A stretch of 54,928 nt of DNA. Source: UBA1172 sp002457135. Its GTDB lineage: Bacteria; Pseudomonadota; Alphaproteobacteria; Puniceispirillales; UBA1172. Of the stretch, positions 7,296 through 16,047 are shown piece after piece (the first letter of the stretch is position 1; each line of letters opens with the position of its first letter). The stretch lies in contig CBFIBR010000013.1 of the NCBI GenBank assembly GCA_965660935.1, forward strand, positions 1 to 54,928, read 5' to 3'. The notes below the pieces were generated by a model that saw only the letters and a program-made list of their open reading frames with translations, was not told the DNA's origin and did no database searches. Both the position numbers and the translations under genes were made by a program.

Positions 7296-8886
7296 CTATA
7301 CCCCGATGTTCCCCACTACCGGTGCCACAACCGAGTGGGATCTGGTGACCAGCGAGCATGTCGAGCGGGTTGAGCTTGGCGGCGAGCATTTCCTGAAAGT
7401 TGCGCCTGAGGGCCTGACGCTGCTGGCCGAACGTGCCTTCAAGGATATCTCCCATTTGTTGCGGTCGGGCCATCTGGCCCAGTTGCGGGCTATTCTGGAT
7501 GACCCGGAGGCAACACGAAATGACCGTTTCGTTGCGCTTGAGATGCTGAAAAACGCTGTCGTTGCGGCTGATCAGGTGCTGCCAATGTGCCAGGATACCG
7601 GCACCGCCATCATCACCGGCACTCGGGGCGAAAGGGTGCTGACCGGCGGGACGGATACCGAGGCCCTGTCGCGGGGGGTTTATAACACCTACCTCAACAA
7701 CAACCTGCGCTATTCGCAGATGGCGCCGATTTCAATGTTTGAAGAGGTCAACACCAACACCAACCTGCCCGCCCAGATTGATCTCTATGCCGGCAAGGGT
7801 GATGAATACCATTTCACCTTCATCCAGAAGGGTGGCGGTTCCGCCAACAAATCCTTCCTTCACCAGAAAACCAAGGCTGTGCTGAACCCCGAAGGCCTGC
7901 GTGAATTTATTGATGAGGCTATCCGCACCCTCGGGACCGCCGCCTGCCCGCCCTATCATCTGGCGATTGTCATTGGCGGCACCTCAGCCGAGGCCACCAT
8001 GAAGACGGTCAAGATGGCCTCGGTCCGGGCGCTGGACAGCCTGCCCACCAGGGGCAGTGAGCTGGGCCACGCTTTCCGTGACCTTGAATGGGAAGACGCT
8101 ATCCTGAAAATGACGCAGGAAATGGGGATCGGGGCGCAGTTCGGCGGCAAGTATTTCTGCCATGATGTGCGCGTCATCCGCCTGCCCCGCCATGGTGCAT
8201 CCTGCCCCATCGGCATCGGTGTTTCGTGTTCGGCGGATCGTCAGGCCATGGCCAAGATCACCCCCGAAGGCATCTTTATCGAAAAACTGGAACGCGACCC
8301 CGCCCGCTTCCTGCCTGATGTCAGTGATGATGATAGTGATGATGTTGTCACCATCGACCTCAATCAGCCGATGGCGGATATCCTGGCCACACTGTCAAAG
8401 CATCCGGTCAAAACCCGGCTCAGCCTTTCCGGCACCCTGATTGTGGCGCGGGATATCGCCCATGCCAAATTGCTGGAACGGCTTGAGGCCGAAGGCTCCC
8501 TGCCCGACTATTTCAAGAACCATCCGGTCTATTACGCGGGTCCGGCCAAAACACCCGATGGCATGGCCTCAGGCAGTTTCGGGCCGACCACCGCGGGCAG
8601 GATGGATGCCTATGTTGAACGTTTTCAGGAGGCTGGCGGATCCATGGTGATGCTGGCCAAGGGCAACCGGGGCCGCGCCGTGCGTGAGGCCTGCAAGAAA
8701 CATGGCGGGTTCTACCTTGGGTCGATTGGCGGGGCGGCGGCGAAGCTGGCCATCGATGCCATTCGCAAGGTCGAGGTTCATGAATACCCTGAACTGGGCA
8801 TGGAAGCCGTCTGGAAGATAGAGGTTGAGGATTTCCCCGCCTTTATCATCATCGACGACAAGGGCAACGATTTCTTTCAGTTATAG
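7285..8886 (+). CDS. fumA: Fumarate hydratase, class I (iron-sulfur)
   Basis: A 533-residue cytoplasmic enzyme that interconverts fumarate and malate in the TCA cycle. The three 4Fe-4S ligands are visible: Cys102 (PMCQDTG), Cys221 (AACPPYH) and Cys307 (GASCPIG). Both the alpha part (about 1-340) and beta part (about 370-533, with GRMDAYVERF and GSIGGAAAKLA) are fused in one chain, as in the E. coli FumA/B and Leishmania types. The start is the last ATG of a 16-bp repeat. No clear Shine-Dalgarno precedes it, so translation may depend on that unusual leader. Confidence 0.96.
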   Translation: MNFDYTPMFPTTGATTEWDLVTSEHVERVELGGEHFLKVAPEGLTLLAERAFKDISHLLRSGHLAQLRAILDDPEATRNDRFVALEMLKNAVVAADQVLPMCQDTGTAIITGTRGERVLTGGTDTEALSRGVYNTYLNNNLRYSQMAPISMFEEVNTNTNLPAQIDLYAGKGDEYHFTFIQKGGGSANKSFLHQKTKAVLNPEGLREFIDEAIRTLGTAACPPYHLAIVIGGTSAEATMKTVKMASVRALDSLPTRGSELGHAFRDLEWEDAILKMTQEMGIGAQFGGKYFCHDVRVIRLPRHGASCPIGIGVSCSADRQAMAKITPEGIFIEKLERDPARFLPDVSDDDSDDVVTIDLNQPMADILATLSKHPVKTRLSLSGTLIVARDIAHAKLLERLEAEGSLPDYFKNHPVYYAGPAKTPDGMASGSFGPTTAGRMDAYVERFQEAGGSMVMLAKGNRGRAVREACKKHGGFYLGSIGGAAAKLAIDAIRKVEVHEYPELGMEAVWKIEVEDFPAFIIIDDKGNDFFQL

Positions 8887-8890
8887 ATGA

Positions 8891-8919
8891 TGCGCTGTAA
8901 TGAGCGGGGGGTTAGCGCA
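8891..8919. terminator. Weak hairpin between convergent fumarase and glcF
   Basis: TGCGCT (8891-8896) pairs with AGCGCA (8914-8919) around a 17-base loop in the 25-bp gap, overlapping the glcF stop codon. No T run is present. This is a possible bidirectional pause site only. Confidence 0.25.
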
Positions 8920-10207
8920 GCTTGCGCGGCTTTGGCCCGCCTGTGGCCCAGTCCAGCAGCTCAATTGTATGCACCACCGGCGCTTTGGCCCCGGCCATCT
9001 GGTTAATGCAGCCGAGGTTGCCTGCCGCCACGATATCCCCGCCACTGGCATCAAGGTTTGCGATCTTGCGCTTCTGCAAGTCTTGCGAAATCTCGGGTTG
9101 CAGGGCGTTGTAGATACCGGCTGAACCGCAGCAGATATGGCTTTCCGCCGGCTCGCGCACCGAAAAACCTGCCTTGCCCAGCAATTCCTTAGGCAGCGAC
9201 CGTATCCGCTGGCCATGCTGCATTGAACAGGCACTGTGATAGGTCACGGTCTTGCCCTCACCCACGGTAGGGTCAATCGGGCCAAGCCCGATGCGGTCAA
9301 TAAATTCGGTGATATCGAGCGCCAGGCTGGAAATCTTGGCGGCCTCTTCAGCCAGGGTGGAATCATGCCGGAAGGCGTCCCCGTAATCCTTGACCGTTGT
9401 CCCGCAACCGGAGGCATTGACAACGATGGCATCCAGCTTGCGGTAGCGCAATTCGTTTGACCAGGCGCGGATAGTCTCACTCATCCGGTCATGGGCTGCG
9501 GTCTCATCACCGCCGTGATGGGCCAGCGCACCACAACAGGACGCGCCCTTTCGCACCACCACATCAACCCCCAGCCGATTGAGCAGCCTGATGGTGGCGG
9601 CGTTGATATCAGGGTCGATGGCACGCTGGGCGCAACCGGCAAGCATCGCCACCCTGGCCCGGGCCGGGGTTTTCGTGGTGTAAAAGATGTTGTCCTTTGC
9701 GCCGGTGCGATCCAGCCTCGGGAAGGATGCAGGGGCGACTTTCAGCATCGCTGCGATCCGCCGTGGCAGAATACCGGAAAACGGCCGGATGAAACTGGCC
9801 AGCAGCAGCATGATATAGGCCAGCATCCGCCGGGACAGAACCTCAACCAGGACCTTGCGGATCAGCCGGTCAAAATACGGTCTCTTGCGGGTTTGGGCAG
9901 CATGGCGGCGACCGATATCGGCCAGATGCATGTAATCGACCCCGGACGGGCAGGTGCTCATGCACGACAGGCAGGTCAGGCAACGGTCCAGGTGATGGCC
10001 GGCAACCTCGGGGTCCTCGGCCTTGCCCTCCAGCAATTCACGGATCAGCCAGATACGGCCACGCGGGCTGTCGCGCTCATCACCGGTAACCAGATAGGTC
10101 GGGCAGGTCGCGGTGCAAAACCCGCAATGCACGCATTTGCGCAGAATATCATCAGCCCGGGCAATATCAGGCGTTGCAAGCTGTTCTTCGGTAAAACGTG
10201 TCTGCAT
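8912..10207 (-). CDS. glcF: Glycolate oxidase iron-sulfur subunit GlcF
   Basis: A 431-residue subunit that passes electrons from glycolate oxidation towards the respiratory chain. Two ferredoxin-type 4Fe-4S motifs are seen: Cys25-28-31-35 (CVHCGFCTATC) and Cys76-79-82-86 (CLTCLSCMSTC). Two CCG domains follow, with ASCCGALAHH and ICCGSAGIY. The start is two bases after the glcE stop, so glcD-glcE-glcF form one operon. The order and sizes are typical. Confidence 0.95.
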   Translation of the reverse strand: MQTRFTEEQLATPDIARADDILRKCVHCGFCTATCPTYLVTGDERDSPRGRIWLIRELLEGKAEDPEVAGHHLDRCLTCLSCMSTCPSGVDYMHLADIGRRHAAQTRKRPYFDRLIRKVLVEVLSRRMLAYIMLLLASFIRPFSGILPRRIAAMLKVAPASFPRLDRTGAKDNIFYTTKTPARARVAMLAGCAQRAIDPDINAATIRLLNRLGVDVVVRKGASCCGALAHHGGDETAAHDRMSETIRAWSNELRYRKLDAIVVNASGCGTTVKDYGDAFRHDSTLAEEAAKISSLALDITEFIDRIGLGPIDPTVGEGKTVTYHSACSMQHGQRIRSLPKELLGKAGFSVREPAESHICCGSAGIYNALQPEISQDLQKRKIANLDASGGDIVAAGNLGCINQMAGAKAPVVHTIELLDWATGGPKPRKLR

Positions 10208-10209
10208 GA

Positions 10210-11442
10210 TCAGATCCCTGCAATCATGCGCCCGGGATTGAGGATACCGAGCGGGTCAAAACTGGATTTAATGCGGCGTGTCAATGCCTCAAGCGGCTTG
10301 GGCTGGGGGTGGAAGACAGGCAATGTCCGGCGCATCCCTTCCGGGGCTTCATGCAGCATTGCCTCACCCCCGTAATCACTCACCAGCGCACGGATGGCCG
10401 TGGCACCGGCCTGCTGGCCCGATGGGCTGCTGAGCCAGATCAGCCCGCCTCCCCAATCGGCATAGCCCCGGCAATTGGGGCGGGCGATCAGTTTATCCAG
10501 CAGCTCGCCCCCCTCAGCGGGCGGGCAGTTGATTTTCCAGATCACCCGGTTGTTCTGGCGCGGCATCAGGCGGGTTTCACGAATTTCTGCCTGAAGCGCA
10601 TCCGACAGGGCATGATCCGTCACAACAGGGGTCTTTTCCGTCATGGCGTAGAGCGCATCACTGCGGGCCTTGACCGATGTTTCAAACCCTTCCAGCCTGA
10701 TCACCGCCACCATGCCGGTGCGGGCAAAATCGCTGAAGGGCTGATGGCTGGAATAAACCGCCAGTGATGCCGGGATCATTGCCGCTGCGGACGGTTCATG
10801 CGGGCTGGCAAAGGCCGCCTCAATCACCGATCGTGCCTCCATCGCATCGGCACAGGCATAGAGCAGGCTGGCGGAAGTTTCAGGCTTTGGCATGGTCTTG
10901 ATCGTGACTTCATGCATGATCGCCAGCGTCCCCCATGACCCTGCCATCAGTTTGGACAGATCATATCCGGTGACGTTTTTCATCACCCGGCTGCCCGACT
11001 GGAAGAGTTCAGCACGCCCCGAAACAGCCTTGAAGCCGAGCAGGTAATCGCGCGCCGCCCCGGCGGTGAGGCGGCGGGACCCTGAAAGATTGCTGGCCAG
11101 AACGCCGCCAATTGTCCCCATCGCGTTGGCGAGGCTATCGCCCCCCAGCACCGGGTCAAAGGCCAGAATCTGGTTATGCTTGTCCAGTTCCTGCAAGATG
11201 GTGGCCAGCGGTGTTGCCGCCTTTGCGGTCAGCACCAGTTCATCGGGTTCATACATGGTAATGCCGTCAAGGCCGCTAAGATCAAGCCTGCGGCCACCAT
11301 CAACGGGACGGCCGAATTGCCTGCGGCTCCCGCTTCCGGTCACCTCAATTGGCAGGCTTTCAGCCGCAGACTGGGTCACGGCCTCCAGCAGCTCGGTTTC
11401 ATCACCGACCTTGATAATAATATCATCCCCGGTATTCATCAT
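10210..11442 (-). CDS. glcE: Glycolate oxidase FAD-binding subunit GlcE
   Basis: A 410-residue FAD-binding PCMH-domain protein, the smaller flavin subunit of glycolate oxidase. The domain starts near residue 10. It shows VTGSGSRRQFGRPVDGG, the FAD-linked LAFDPVLGGDSLANAMGTIGG-like region at about 92-113, and SRVMKNVTGYDLSKLMAGSWG near 155. It lies two bases after glcD and two bases before glcF. Confidence 0.94.
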   Translation of the reverse strand: MMNTGDDIIIKVGDETELLEAVTQSAAESLPIEVTGSGSRRQFGRPVDGGRRLDLSGLDGITMYEPDELVLTAKAATPLATILQELDKHNQILAFDPVLGGDSLANAMGTIGGVLASNLSGSRRLTAGAARDYLLGFKAVSGRAELFQSGSRVMKNVTGYDLSKLMAGSWGTLAIMHEVTIKTMPKPETSASLLYACADAMEARSVIEAAFASPHEPSAAAMIPASLAVYSSHQPFSDFARTGMVAVIRLEGFETSVKARSDALYAMTEKTPVVTDHALSDALQAEIRETRLMPRQNNRVIWKINCPPAEGGELLDKLIARPNCRGYADWGGGLIWLSSPSGQQAGATAIRALVSDYGGEAMLHEAPEGMRRTLPVFHPQPKPLEALTRRIKSSFDPLGILNPGRMIAGI

Positions 11443-11444
11443 GC

Positions 11445-12932
11445 TCAGAACCGCGGCAAGTCAGGATGCGGCATCTGCCCCTTGTGAACATGCAGGCGGC
11501 CGAGTTCAGCGCAACGATGCAGGGTCGGGAAAACCTTGCCCGGGTTGAGCAGATGATCAGGATCAAAGGCGCATTTCAGGCGTTGCTGCTGTTTCAGGTC
11601 AACTTCGGTGAACATCTCACCCATCAGATCACGCTTTTCGACACCGACACCGTGCTCACCGGTGAGGACACCGCCCAGCTCAACACAGGCCTTGAGGATC
11701 GCGGCACCAAAGGCTTCGGCGCGTTCAAACTCACCTTCATTATTGGCATCAAACAGGATCAGCGGATGCAGGTTGCCGTCACCGGCGTGAAAGACATTGG
11801 CAACACGCAGACCGAACTCATTGCTCATCCGTTCCATGCGGGTCAGGATTTCAGAGAGTTGGCGGCGCGGGATGGTGCCATCCATGCAGAGGTAATCCGG
11901 TGAAATCCGGCCGATTGCAGGGAATGCCGATTTGCGCCCTGCCCAGAACAGCACGCGCTCTTCCTCGGTCTCGCTGATGCGGATGGAGGTTGCACCATTA
12001 CCCCGGACGATTTCTTCGACCCGGCCGCATAGTGACAGGACCTCGGCTTCGGGTCCGTCAAGCTCCACAATCATGAGCGCGTCGGCATCACGGGGATAAC
12101 CGGCATTGACGAAATCCTCGGCCGCCTGGATGGCTGGCCTGTCCATCATTTCCATGCCCGCCGGGATAATGCCCTTGGCGATGATATCCCCTACGCTTTG
12201 ACTGGCGCGGGTCACGCTGTCAAAACCGATCAGCAGGGCCTTGCGGATCGCCGGTTTCTGCAAAATGCGAACCGTGACTTCGGTAACGATACCCAGCAGG
12301 CCTTCGGAACCGGTCATGATGCCGATCAGATCATAGCCGTGGTTATCCAGCCGCTTGCCACCAAGCCGCAGGATTTCACCATCCATGGTCACCATCTCAA
12401 GGCCAAGCAGGTTGTTGGTGGTCAGCCCGTATTTGAGGCAATGCACACCACCCGAATTTTCAGCCACGTTGCCGCCGATTGAACAGGCGATCTGGCTGGA
12501 CGGATCAGGCGCGTAATAGAACCCCTTGCCCTCAACAGCGTTGGTGATGGCCAGGTTGGTCACGCCGGGCTGGGTAACAACAGCGCGATTTTCATAATCG
12601 ATTTCGAGGATACGATTCATCCGGCTCAACCCGAGCAGCACACCATCAGCCAGGGGCAGCGCCCCGCCCGAAAGCGAGGTGCCGGAGCCGCGGGGAACGA
12701 TCTTGAGGCTGTTTTCCTGACAATATTTCAGCACCCGTGAAACCTCTTCGGTGGTCGCTGGCAGCGCAACCACGAGCGGGCTCTGGCGATAGGCGTTCAG
12801 CCCGTCACTTTCAAACGGGCTCATCGCGTTCTTATCATCGATCACCCCTTCAGGGCCAAGAATAGACAGAAGATCGGCAGCGATAGCCTCACGGCGTTCA
12901 ATAACTTCAGCATTGGGGATTGGCATTTCCAT
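11445..12932 (-). CDS. glcD: Glycolate oxidase subunit GlcD (FAD-linked)
   Basis: A 495-residue catalytic flavin subunit that oxidises glycolate (and often D-lactate) to glyoxylate. The PCMH FAD-binding core carries PRGSGTSLSGG at 80-90 and YAPDPSSQIACSIGGNVAENSGG near 155. The C-terminal FAD-oxidase domain has the HAGDGNLHP metal/substrate site and GEHGVGVEKR at about 425-434. It is the first gene of glcDEF. gph, about 1 kb upstream, would make the glycolate substrate. Confidence 0.95.
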   Translation of the reverse strand: MEMPIPNAEVIERREAIAADLLSILGPEGVIDDKNAMSPFESDGLNAYRQSPLVVALPATTEEVSRVLKYCQENSLKIVPRGSGTSLSGGALPLADGVLLGLSRMNRILEIDYENRAVVTQPGVTNLAITNAVEGKGFYYAPDPSSQIACSIGGNVAENSGGVHCLKYGLTTNNLLGLEMVTMDGEILRLGGKRLDNHGYDLIGIMTGSEGLLGIVTEVTVRILQKPAIRKALLIGFDSVTRASQSVGDIIAKGIIPAGMEMMDRPAIQAAEDFVNAGYPRDADALMIVELDGPEAEVLSLCGRVEEIVRGNGATSIRISETEEERVLFWAGRKSAFPAIGRISPDYLCMDGTIPRRQLSEILTRMERMSNEFGLRVANVFHAGDGNLHPLILFDANNEGEFERAEAFGAAILKACVELGGVLTGEHGVGVEKRDLMGEMFTEVDLKQQQRLKCAFDPDHLLNPGKVFPTLHRCAELGRLHVHKGQMPHPDLPRF

Positions 12933-12947
12933 CCCGAGAACCTCATG

Positions 12948-12973
12948 TAATAATATTAATTGGAATTATTATA
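12948..12973 (-). promoter_or_regulatory. Candidate glcD promoter and operator
   Basis: On the minus strand TATAAT (12968-12973) is a perfect -10 without a clear -35, which suggests an activator-dependent promoter. TAATAAT (12948-12954) and ATTATTA (12965-12971) form an inverted repeat with a 10-base centre, overlapping the -10. The region is AT-rich, so chance symmetry is possible. No regulator gene lies beside it. Confidence 0.3.
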
Positions 12974-13000
12974 GATAGTACAGGTTCGGTGATGTTTCCA

Positions 13001-13027
13001 TAAAAAAACCCGGCTTTTGCCGGGTTT
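13001..13027 (-). terminator. Intrinsic terminator downstream of rpmJ
   Basis: On the minus strand AAACCCGGC-AAAA-GCCGGGTTT forms a 9-bp GC-rich stem followed at once by a run of T (seven A at 13002-13008 on the plus strand). It lies 60 bp past rpmJ and keeps that transcript out of glcDEF. Confidence 0.9.
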
Positions 13028-13086
13028 CGTGAAAATCGTGGATCAAAATCTGCCCTGACGAGAATAAAGCCCCGCCCCGGAACGCC

Positions 13087-13212
13087 TTAGCCCTGGCGTG
13101 CCTTCATGCGCGGGTTCTTCTTGTTGATGACATAGAGACGGCCGCGACGGCGCACAACCTGGCAGTTGCGGTCACGGGATTTCAGCGTTTTCAGCGAACT
13201 TGCGACTTTCAT
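13087..13212 (-). CDS. rpmJ: 50S ribosomal protein L36
   Basis: A 41-residue basic ribosomal protein. The product begins MKVASSLKTLKSRDRNCQVV and ends NPRMKARQG. It has a single cysteine in place of the full zinc-ligand set, so it is the longer zinc-free L36 type common in alphaproteobacteria. AGAGAGAG lies about nine bases upstream of the ATG, a promoter-like pair lies further up, and a strong terminator lies downstream. It can therefore be transcribed alone. Confidence 0.95.
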   Translation of the reverse strand: MKVASSLKTLKSRDRNCQVVRRRGRLYVINKKNPRMKARQG

Positions 13213-13269
13213 GGTAAAAACTCTCTCTTCTTGGTGCCGGGGTGTATACCACAGCGAGAATAAGCCGTG

Positions 13270-13299
13270 TATATACCGTCAACAGGCGGCATGGGTCAA
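13270..13299 (-). promoter_or_regulatory. Candidate rpmJ promoter
   Basis: On the minus strand TTGACC (13294-13299) and TATATA (13270-13275) are 18 bases apart, in the 111-bp gap after msrA and about 60 bp upstream of the rpmJ start. Confidence 0.5.
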
Positions 13300-13323
13300 C
13301 CCCCACCGCCCATAAAATCCGGC

Positions 13324-13971
13324 CTAGTCCTCAATGGCCGGGAAGGAGACACCGCAACCGCCAATCGAGCAATACCCGCCTGGATTTTTATGCAGGTATT
13401 GCTGGTGATAATCCTCAGCCAGATAATAATCCTCTGCCAGCGCAATCTCGGTTGTGATCGCCCCGCGTCCAGCCTTCACCAGCGCTGCCTCATAGGCATC
13501 ACGGCTGGCCAGAGCGGCGTTGAGCTGATCATCATTATCGGTAAAAATCGCCGACCGGTACTGGGTGCCGACATCATTGCCCTGACGCATCCCCTGGGTC
13601 GGGTCATGGCTTTCCCAGAACAGTTGCAGGATGGCATCGAGGCTGATCACATCAGGGTTGAACACGACCTCAACCACCTCTGTATGGCCGGTGCCGCCGG
13701 AACACACTTCACGGTAAGTGGCGTTGGGGGTGTAGCCGCCGGCGTACCCCACCGACGTTGTCCAGACACCCCTGGTTTGCCAGAAGATGCGCTCGGCCCC
13801 CCAGAAACAGCCCAGTCCCAGCACAATCCGCTCAAGCCCCTCCGGGTAAGGCGGGACAATCGGGTTGCCGAGAACAGCATGGGGCATAGGCTCCAGAACA
13901 GGCTCATCACGTCCGGGCAGGGCTTCCTTGCGGCCGGGCATGGAAATGGATTTCATCAGCATGGAAAACAT
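13324..13971 (-). CDS. msrA: Peptide methionine sulfoxide reductase MsrA
   Basis: A 215-residue enzyme that reduces methionine-S-sulfoxide in proteins and so repairs oxidative damage. The catalytic motif GCFWGAE gives Cys55. Substrate-pocket motifs GYAGG and YHQQYL are present. The resolving cysteines are Cys201 and Cys206 in GYCSIGGCGVSF. The roughly 40-residue N-terminal extension is found in the longer MsrA subgroup. GAGGT lies four bases before the chosen ATG; ATG codons at 13962 and 13956 are alternatives. It follows pgk-gph on the same strand after 50 bp. Confidence 0.95.
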   Translation of the reverse strand: MFSMLMKSISMPGRKEALPGRDEPVLEPMPHAVLGNPIVPPYPEGLERIVLGLGCFWGAERIFWQTRGVWTTSVGYAGGYTPNATYREVCSGGTGHTEVVEVVFNPDVISLDAILQLFWESHDPTQGMRQGNDVGTQYRSAIFTDNDDQLNAALASRDAYEAALVKAGRGAITTEIALAEDYYLAEDYHQQYLHKNPGGYCSIGGCGVSFPAIED

Positions 13972-14021
13972 TCAGACCTCCATCGTCGGGTTATGATCTA
14001 GATATCGTGATAAAGGGCGAT

Positions 14022-14708
14022 TTATTCAAGATCAGGGCTGGAAACAGCCATGAGGGCATCATCAAATTCAGCATAGGATGCGATGACGGCATCACCGCCC
14101 AGCCCCCTGATCGGCACCCCTGAATACCCCCAGTCAACCAGGATTACCGGCATCCCGCAGGCCCGCGCCGCGCCGAAATCAGCCTTGCTGTCACCCACCA
14201 TGACGGCATCTTCGCTTGCCACGCCAAGGCGGTTTGCCGCCTCCACCAACGGGTCGGGCATGGGCTTGCGATGGGCGGTCGTATCACCGCCGACCACCGC
14301 ATTAAACAGCGGGGACCAGCCGAAATGATCCAGCACCAGATGGGCGGTGGCCTCACTCTTGTTGGTGCAGAGACCGATCCGATAGCCTTTTTCAATGAGG
14401 CGGTGGAGCATGGCTTCAACCCCCTCATAGGGCAGGGTATGAACAACAGGTTCAGCCAAATAGGCCTCACGGAAATGCCGGATCGTTTCTTCAATAAGGC
14501 CAGCATTGGCGTCAACACCAATGGCGTTCAGCCCGCGCCTGACCAGCTCCTGCATGCCGCTGCCAATCAGGGTTTCGACCTCACCCACCGAAAGCGCCTC
14601 AACCCCGGGGCTGATGCGGGCCAGCGCTGAGTTGAGGTGATGCGCAATATCAGGTGATGAATGCACCAGCGTACCATCAAGGTCAAAAATTACACCGCGA
14701 TCCGTCAT
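14022..14708 (-). CDS. gph: Phosphoglycolate phosphatase (HAD family)
   Basis: A 228-residue haloacid-dehalogenase-type phosphatase, best matched to Gph, which turns 2-phosphoglycolate into glycolate. Motif I FDLDGTLVHS gives nucleophile Asp9 and acid Asp11. Motif II is LCTNKS, the motif III lysine is in HRKPMPDP, and motif IV is MVGDSKADF. Its ATG overlaps the pgk stop by four bases (ATGA). Proximity to glcDEF supports the substrate call, but HAD substrates are hard to assign by sequence. Confidence 0.88.
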   Translation of the reverse strand: MTDRGVIFDLDGTLVHSSPDIAHHLNSALARISPGVEALSVGEVETLIGSGMQELVRRGLNAIGVDANAGLIEETIRHFREAYLAEPVVHTLPYEGVEAMLHRLIEKGYRIGLCTNKSEATAHLVLDHFGWSPLFNAVVGGDTTAHRKPMPDPLVEAANRLGVASEDAVMVGDSKADFGAARACGMPVILVDWGYSGVPIRGLGGDAVIASYAEFDDALMAVSSPDLE

Positions 14709-15946
14709 GATGCGTCATCAAGGAGGGCAGCAACACCGGGCAGGGTTTTGCCCTCCATCCATTCGAGGAACGCCCCGCCAGCCGTGGAGACATAATGGAA
14801 ATCACCCTCAACCCCCGCGGTATTGAGGGCTGAAACCGTATCCCCTCCCCCGGCAACGGAAATCAGCCCATTCGTTCGGGTGCGCTCGGCCACATGCCGG
14901 GCCAGCGCAACCGTGGCGGCATCGAATGGCTCCAGCTCAAAGGCACCCATGGGGCCGTTCCAGATCAGGGTCCGGGCGGTGTCGATGGCGGCCTTGGCGC
15001 GCTCAATCGTGGACGGGCCAGCATCGAGGATCATTTCATCGTCACTGATCGCGTCAGCTTTTTCTGTCGTATTAAGGCTGAGGGTTCGGCAGGCGGCCCC
15101 GGCGGCAAATTCACGCGCCAGCACCACATCATCGGGCAGGATGATCGAACATCCCGCCTCCCCGGCACGGCGGCTGATGGCAGCGGCTTTATCAGTCATA
15201 TCCGCCTCAACCAGCGATGATCCGATGGCAACCCCCCGGGCCAGCAGGAACGTGTTGGCCATGCCGCCGCCAACGATCAGGCTATCAACCTTTTCCACCA
15301 GATGGCTCAACACATCGAGCTTGGTTGAAACCTTGGCTCCGCCCACCAGCGCAACCAGGGGGCGTTGAGGCTCCTCAAGCGCGGCGGCAAGCGCCGCCAG
15401 TTCCCCGGCCATGAGCGGGCCTGCATAGGCAGGCAGCAACCGGGCCAGCGCCTGCATTGAGGCATGGTTCCGGTGGCTGGTTGAAAACGCATCATTGACG
15501 TAAATTTCAGCAAGCCGCGCCAGCGAAGCGGCGAAATCAGCATCGCCCTGTTCTTCCCCGGGATGAAACCGCAGGTTTTCGAGCAGAATGACATCACCAT
15601 CCGCCATGGACAGGGCTATATTTTCAGCCTCACTGCCGATGCAATCGCTGACAAAACGAACCGGGCGGCCGATGGATTTTGCCAGCGCATCCGCAATCGG
15701 GGCCAGCGACATGGCCTCAACCCGCTTGCCCCTGGGACGGCCAAAGTGTGAGGCGACAATGACGCGAGCGCCCTTTTCGGCCAGCATCCTGATCCCCTCC
15801 CCGCAACGGTCAATCCGGGTGGTGTCGGTGATGCCGCCATCCATCATCGGAACGTTCAGGTCAGCGCGGAAAAAAACCCGTCTGGAGACCGCACCAAGGC
15901 GATCAATCTGGCGGGATTGCAAACGCGAAAGAGACAGGCTAGACAT
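14705..15946 (-). CDS. pgk: Phosphoglycerate kinase
   Basis: A 413-residue glycolytic and gluconeogenic enzyme that moves phosphate between 1,3-bisphosphoglycerate and ADP. It shows RVFFRADLNVPMMDG, SHFGRPRGKR, ENLRFHPGEE, VGGAKVSTKLDVL and the C-terminal nucleotide loop ISVAGGGDTVSAL. The N-terminus is about 15 residues longer than usual; GTT and CTG codons there make the ATG at 15946 the best start. It is coupled to gph by a four-base overlap and heads pgk-gph-msrA. Confidence 0.96.
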   Translation of the reverse strand: MSSLSLSRLQSRQIDRLGAVSRRVFFRADLNVPMMDGGITDTTRIDRCGEGIRMLAEKGARVIVASHFGRPRGKRVEAMSLAPIADALAKSIGRPVRFVSDCIGSEAENIALSMADGDVILLENLRFHPGEEQGDADFAASLARLAEIYVNDAFSTSHRNHASMQALARLLPAYAGPLMAGELAALAAALEEPQRPLVALVGGAKVSTKLDVLSHLVEKVDSLIVGGGMANTFLLARGVAIGSSLVEADMTDKAAAISRRAGEAGCSIILPDDVVLAREFAAGAACRTLSLNTTEKADAISDDEMILDAGPSTIERAKAAIDTARTLIWNGPMGAFELEPFDAATVALARHVAERTRTNGLISVAGGGDTVSALNTAGVEGDFHYVSTAGGAFLEWMEGKTLPGVAALLDDAS

Positions 15947-16047
15947 GGGAACATCCGAGAAGGTAATACCACCTGGTGACTATCACAGTGCCCTTGTCGA
16001 GGCAAGACGACAGCCCCCACCGAAACACGTTTCAGGCAAGACTTTTC

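Noticed and set aside
9491..10375. A 294-codon open frame opposite glcF/glcE
   Set aside because: It crosses the junction of two coupled, well-supported genes on the other strand and has no family features.
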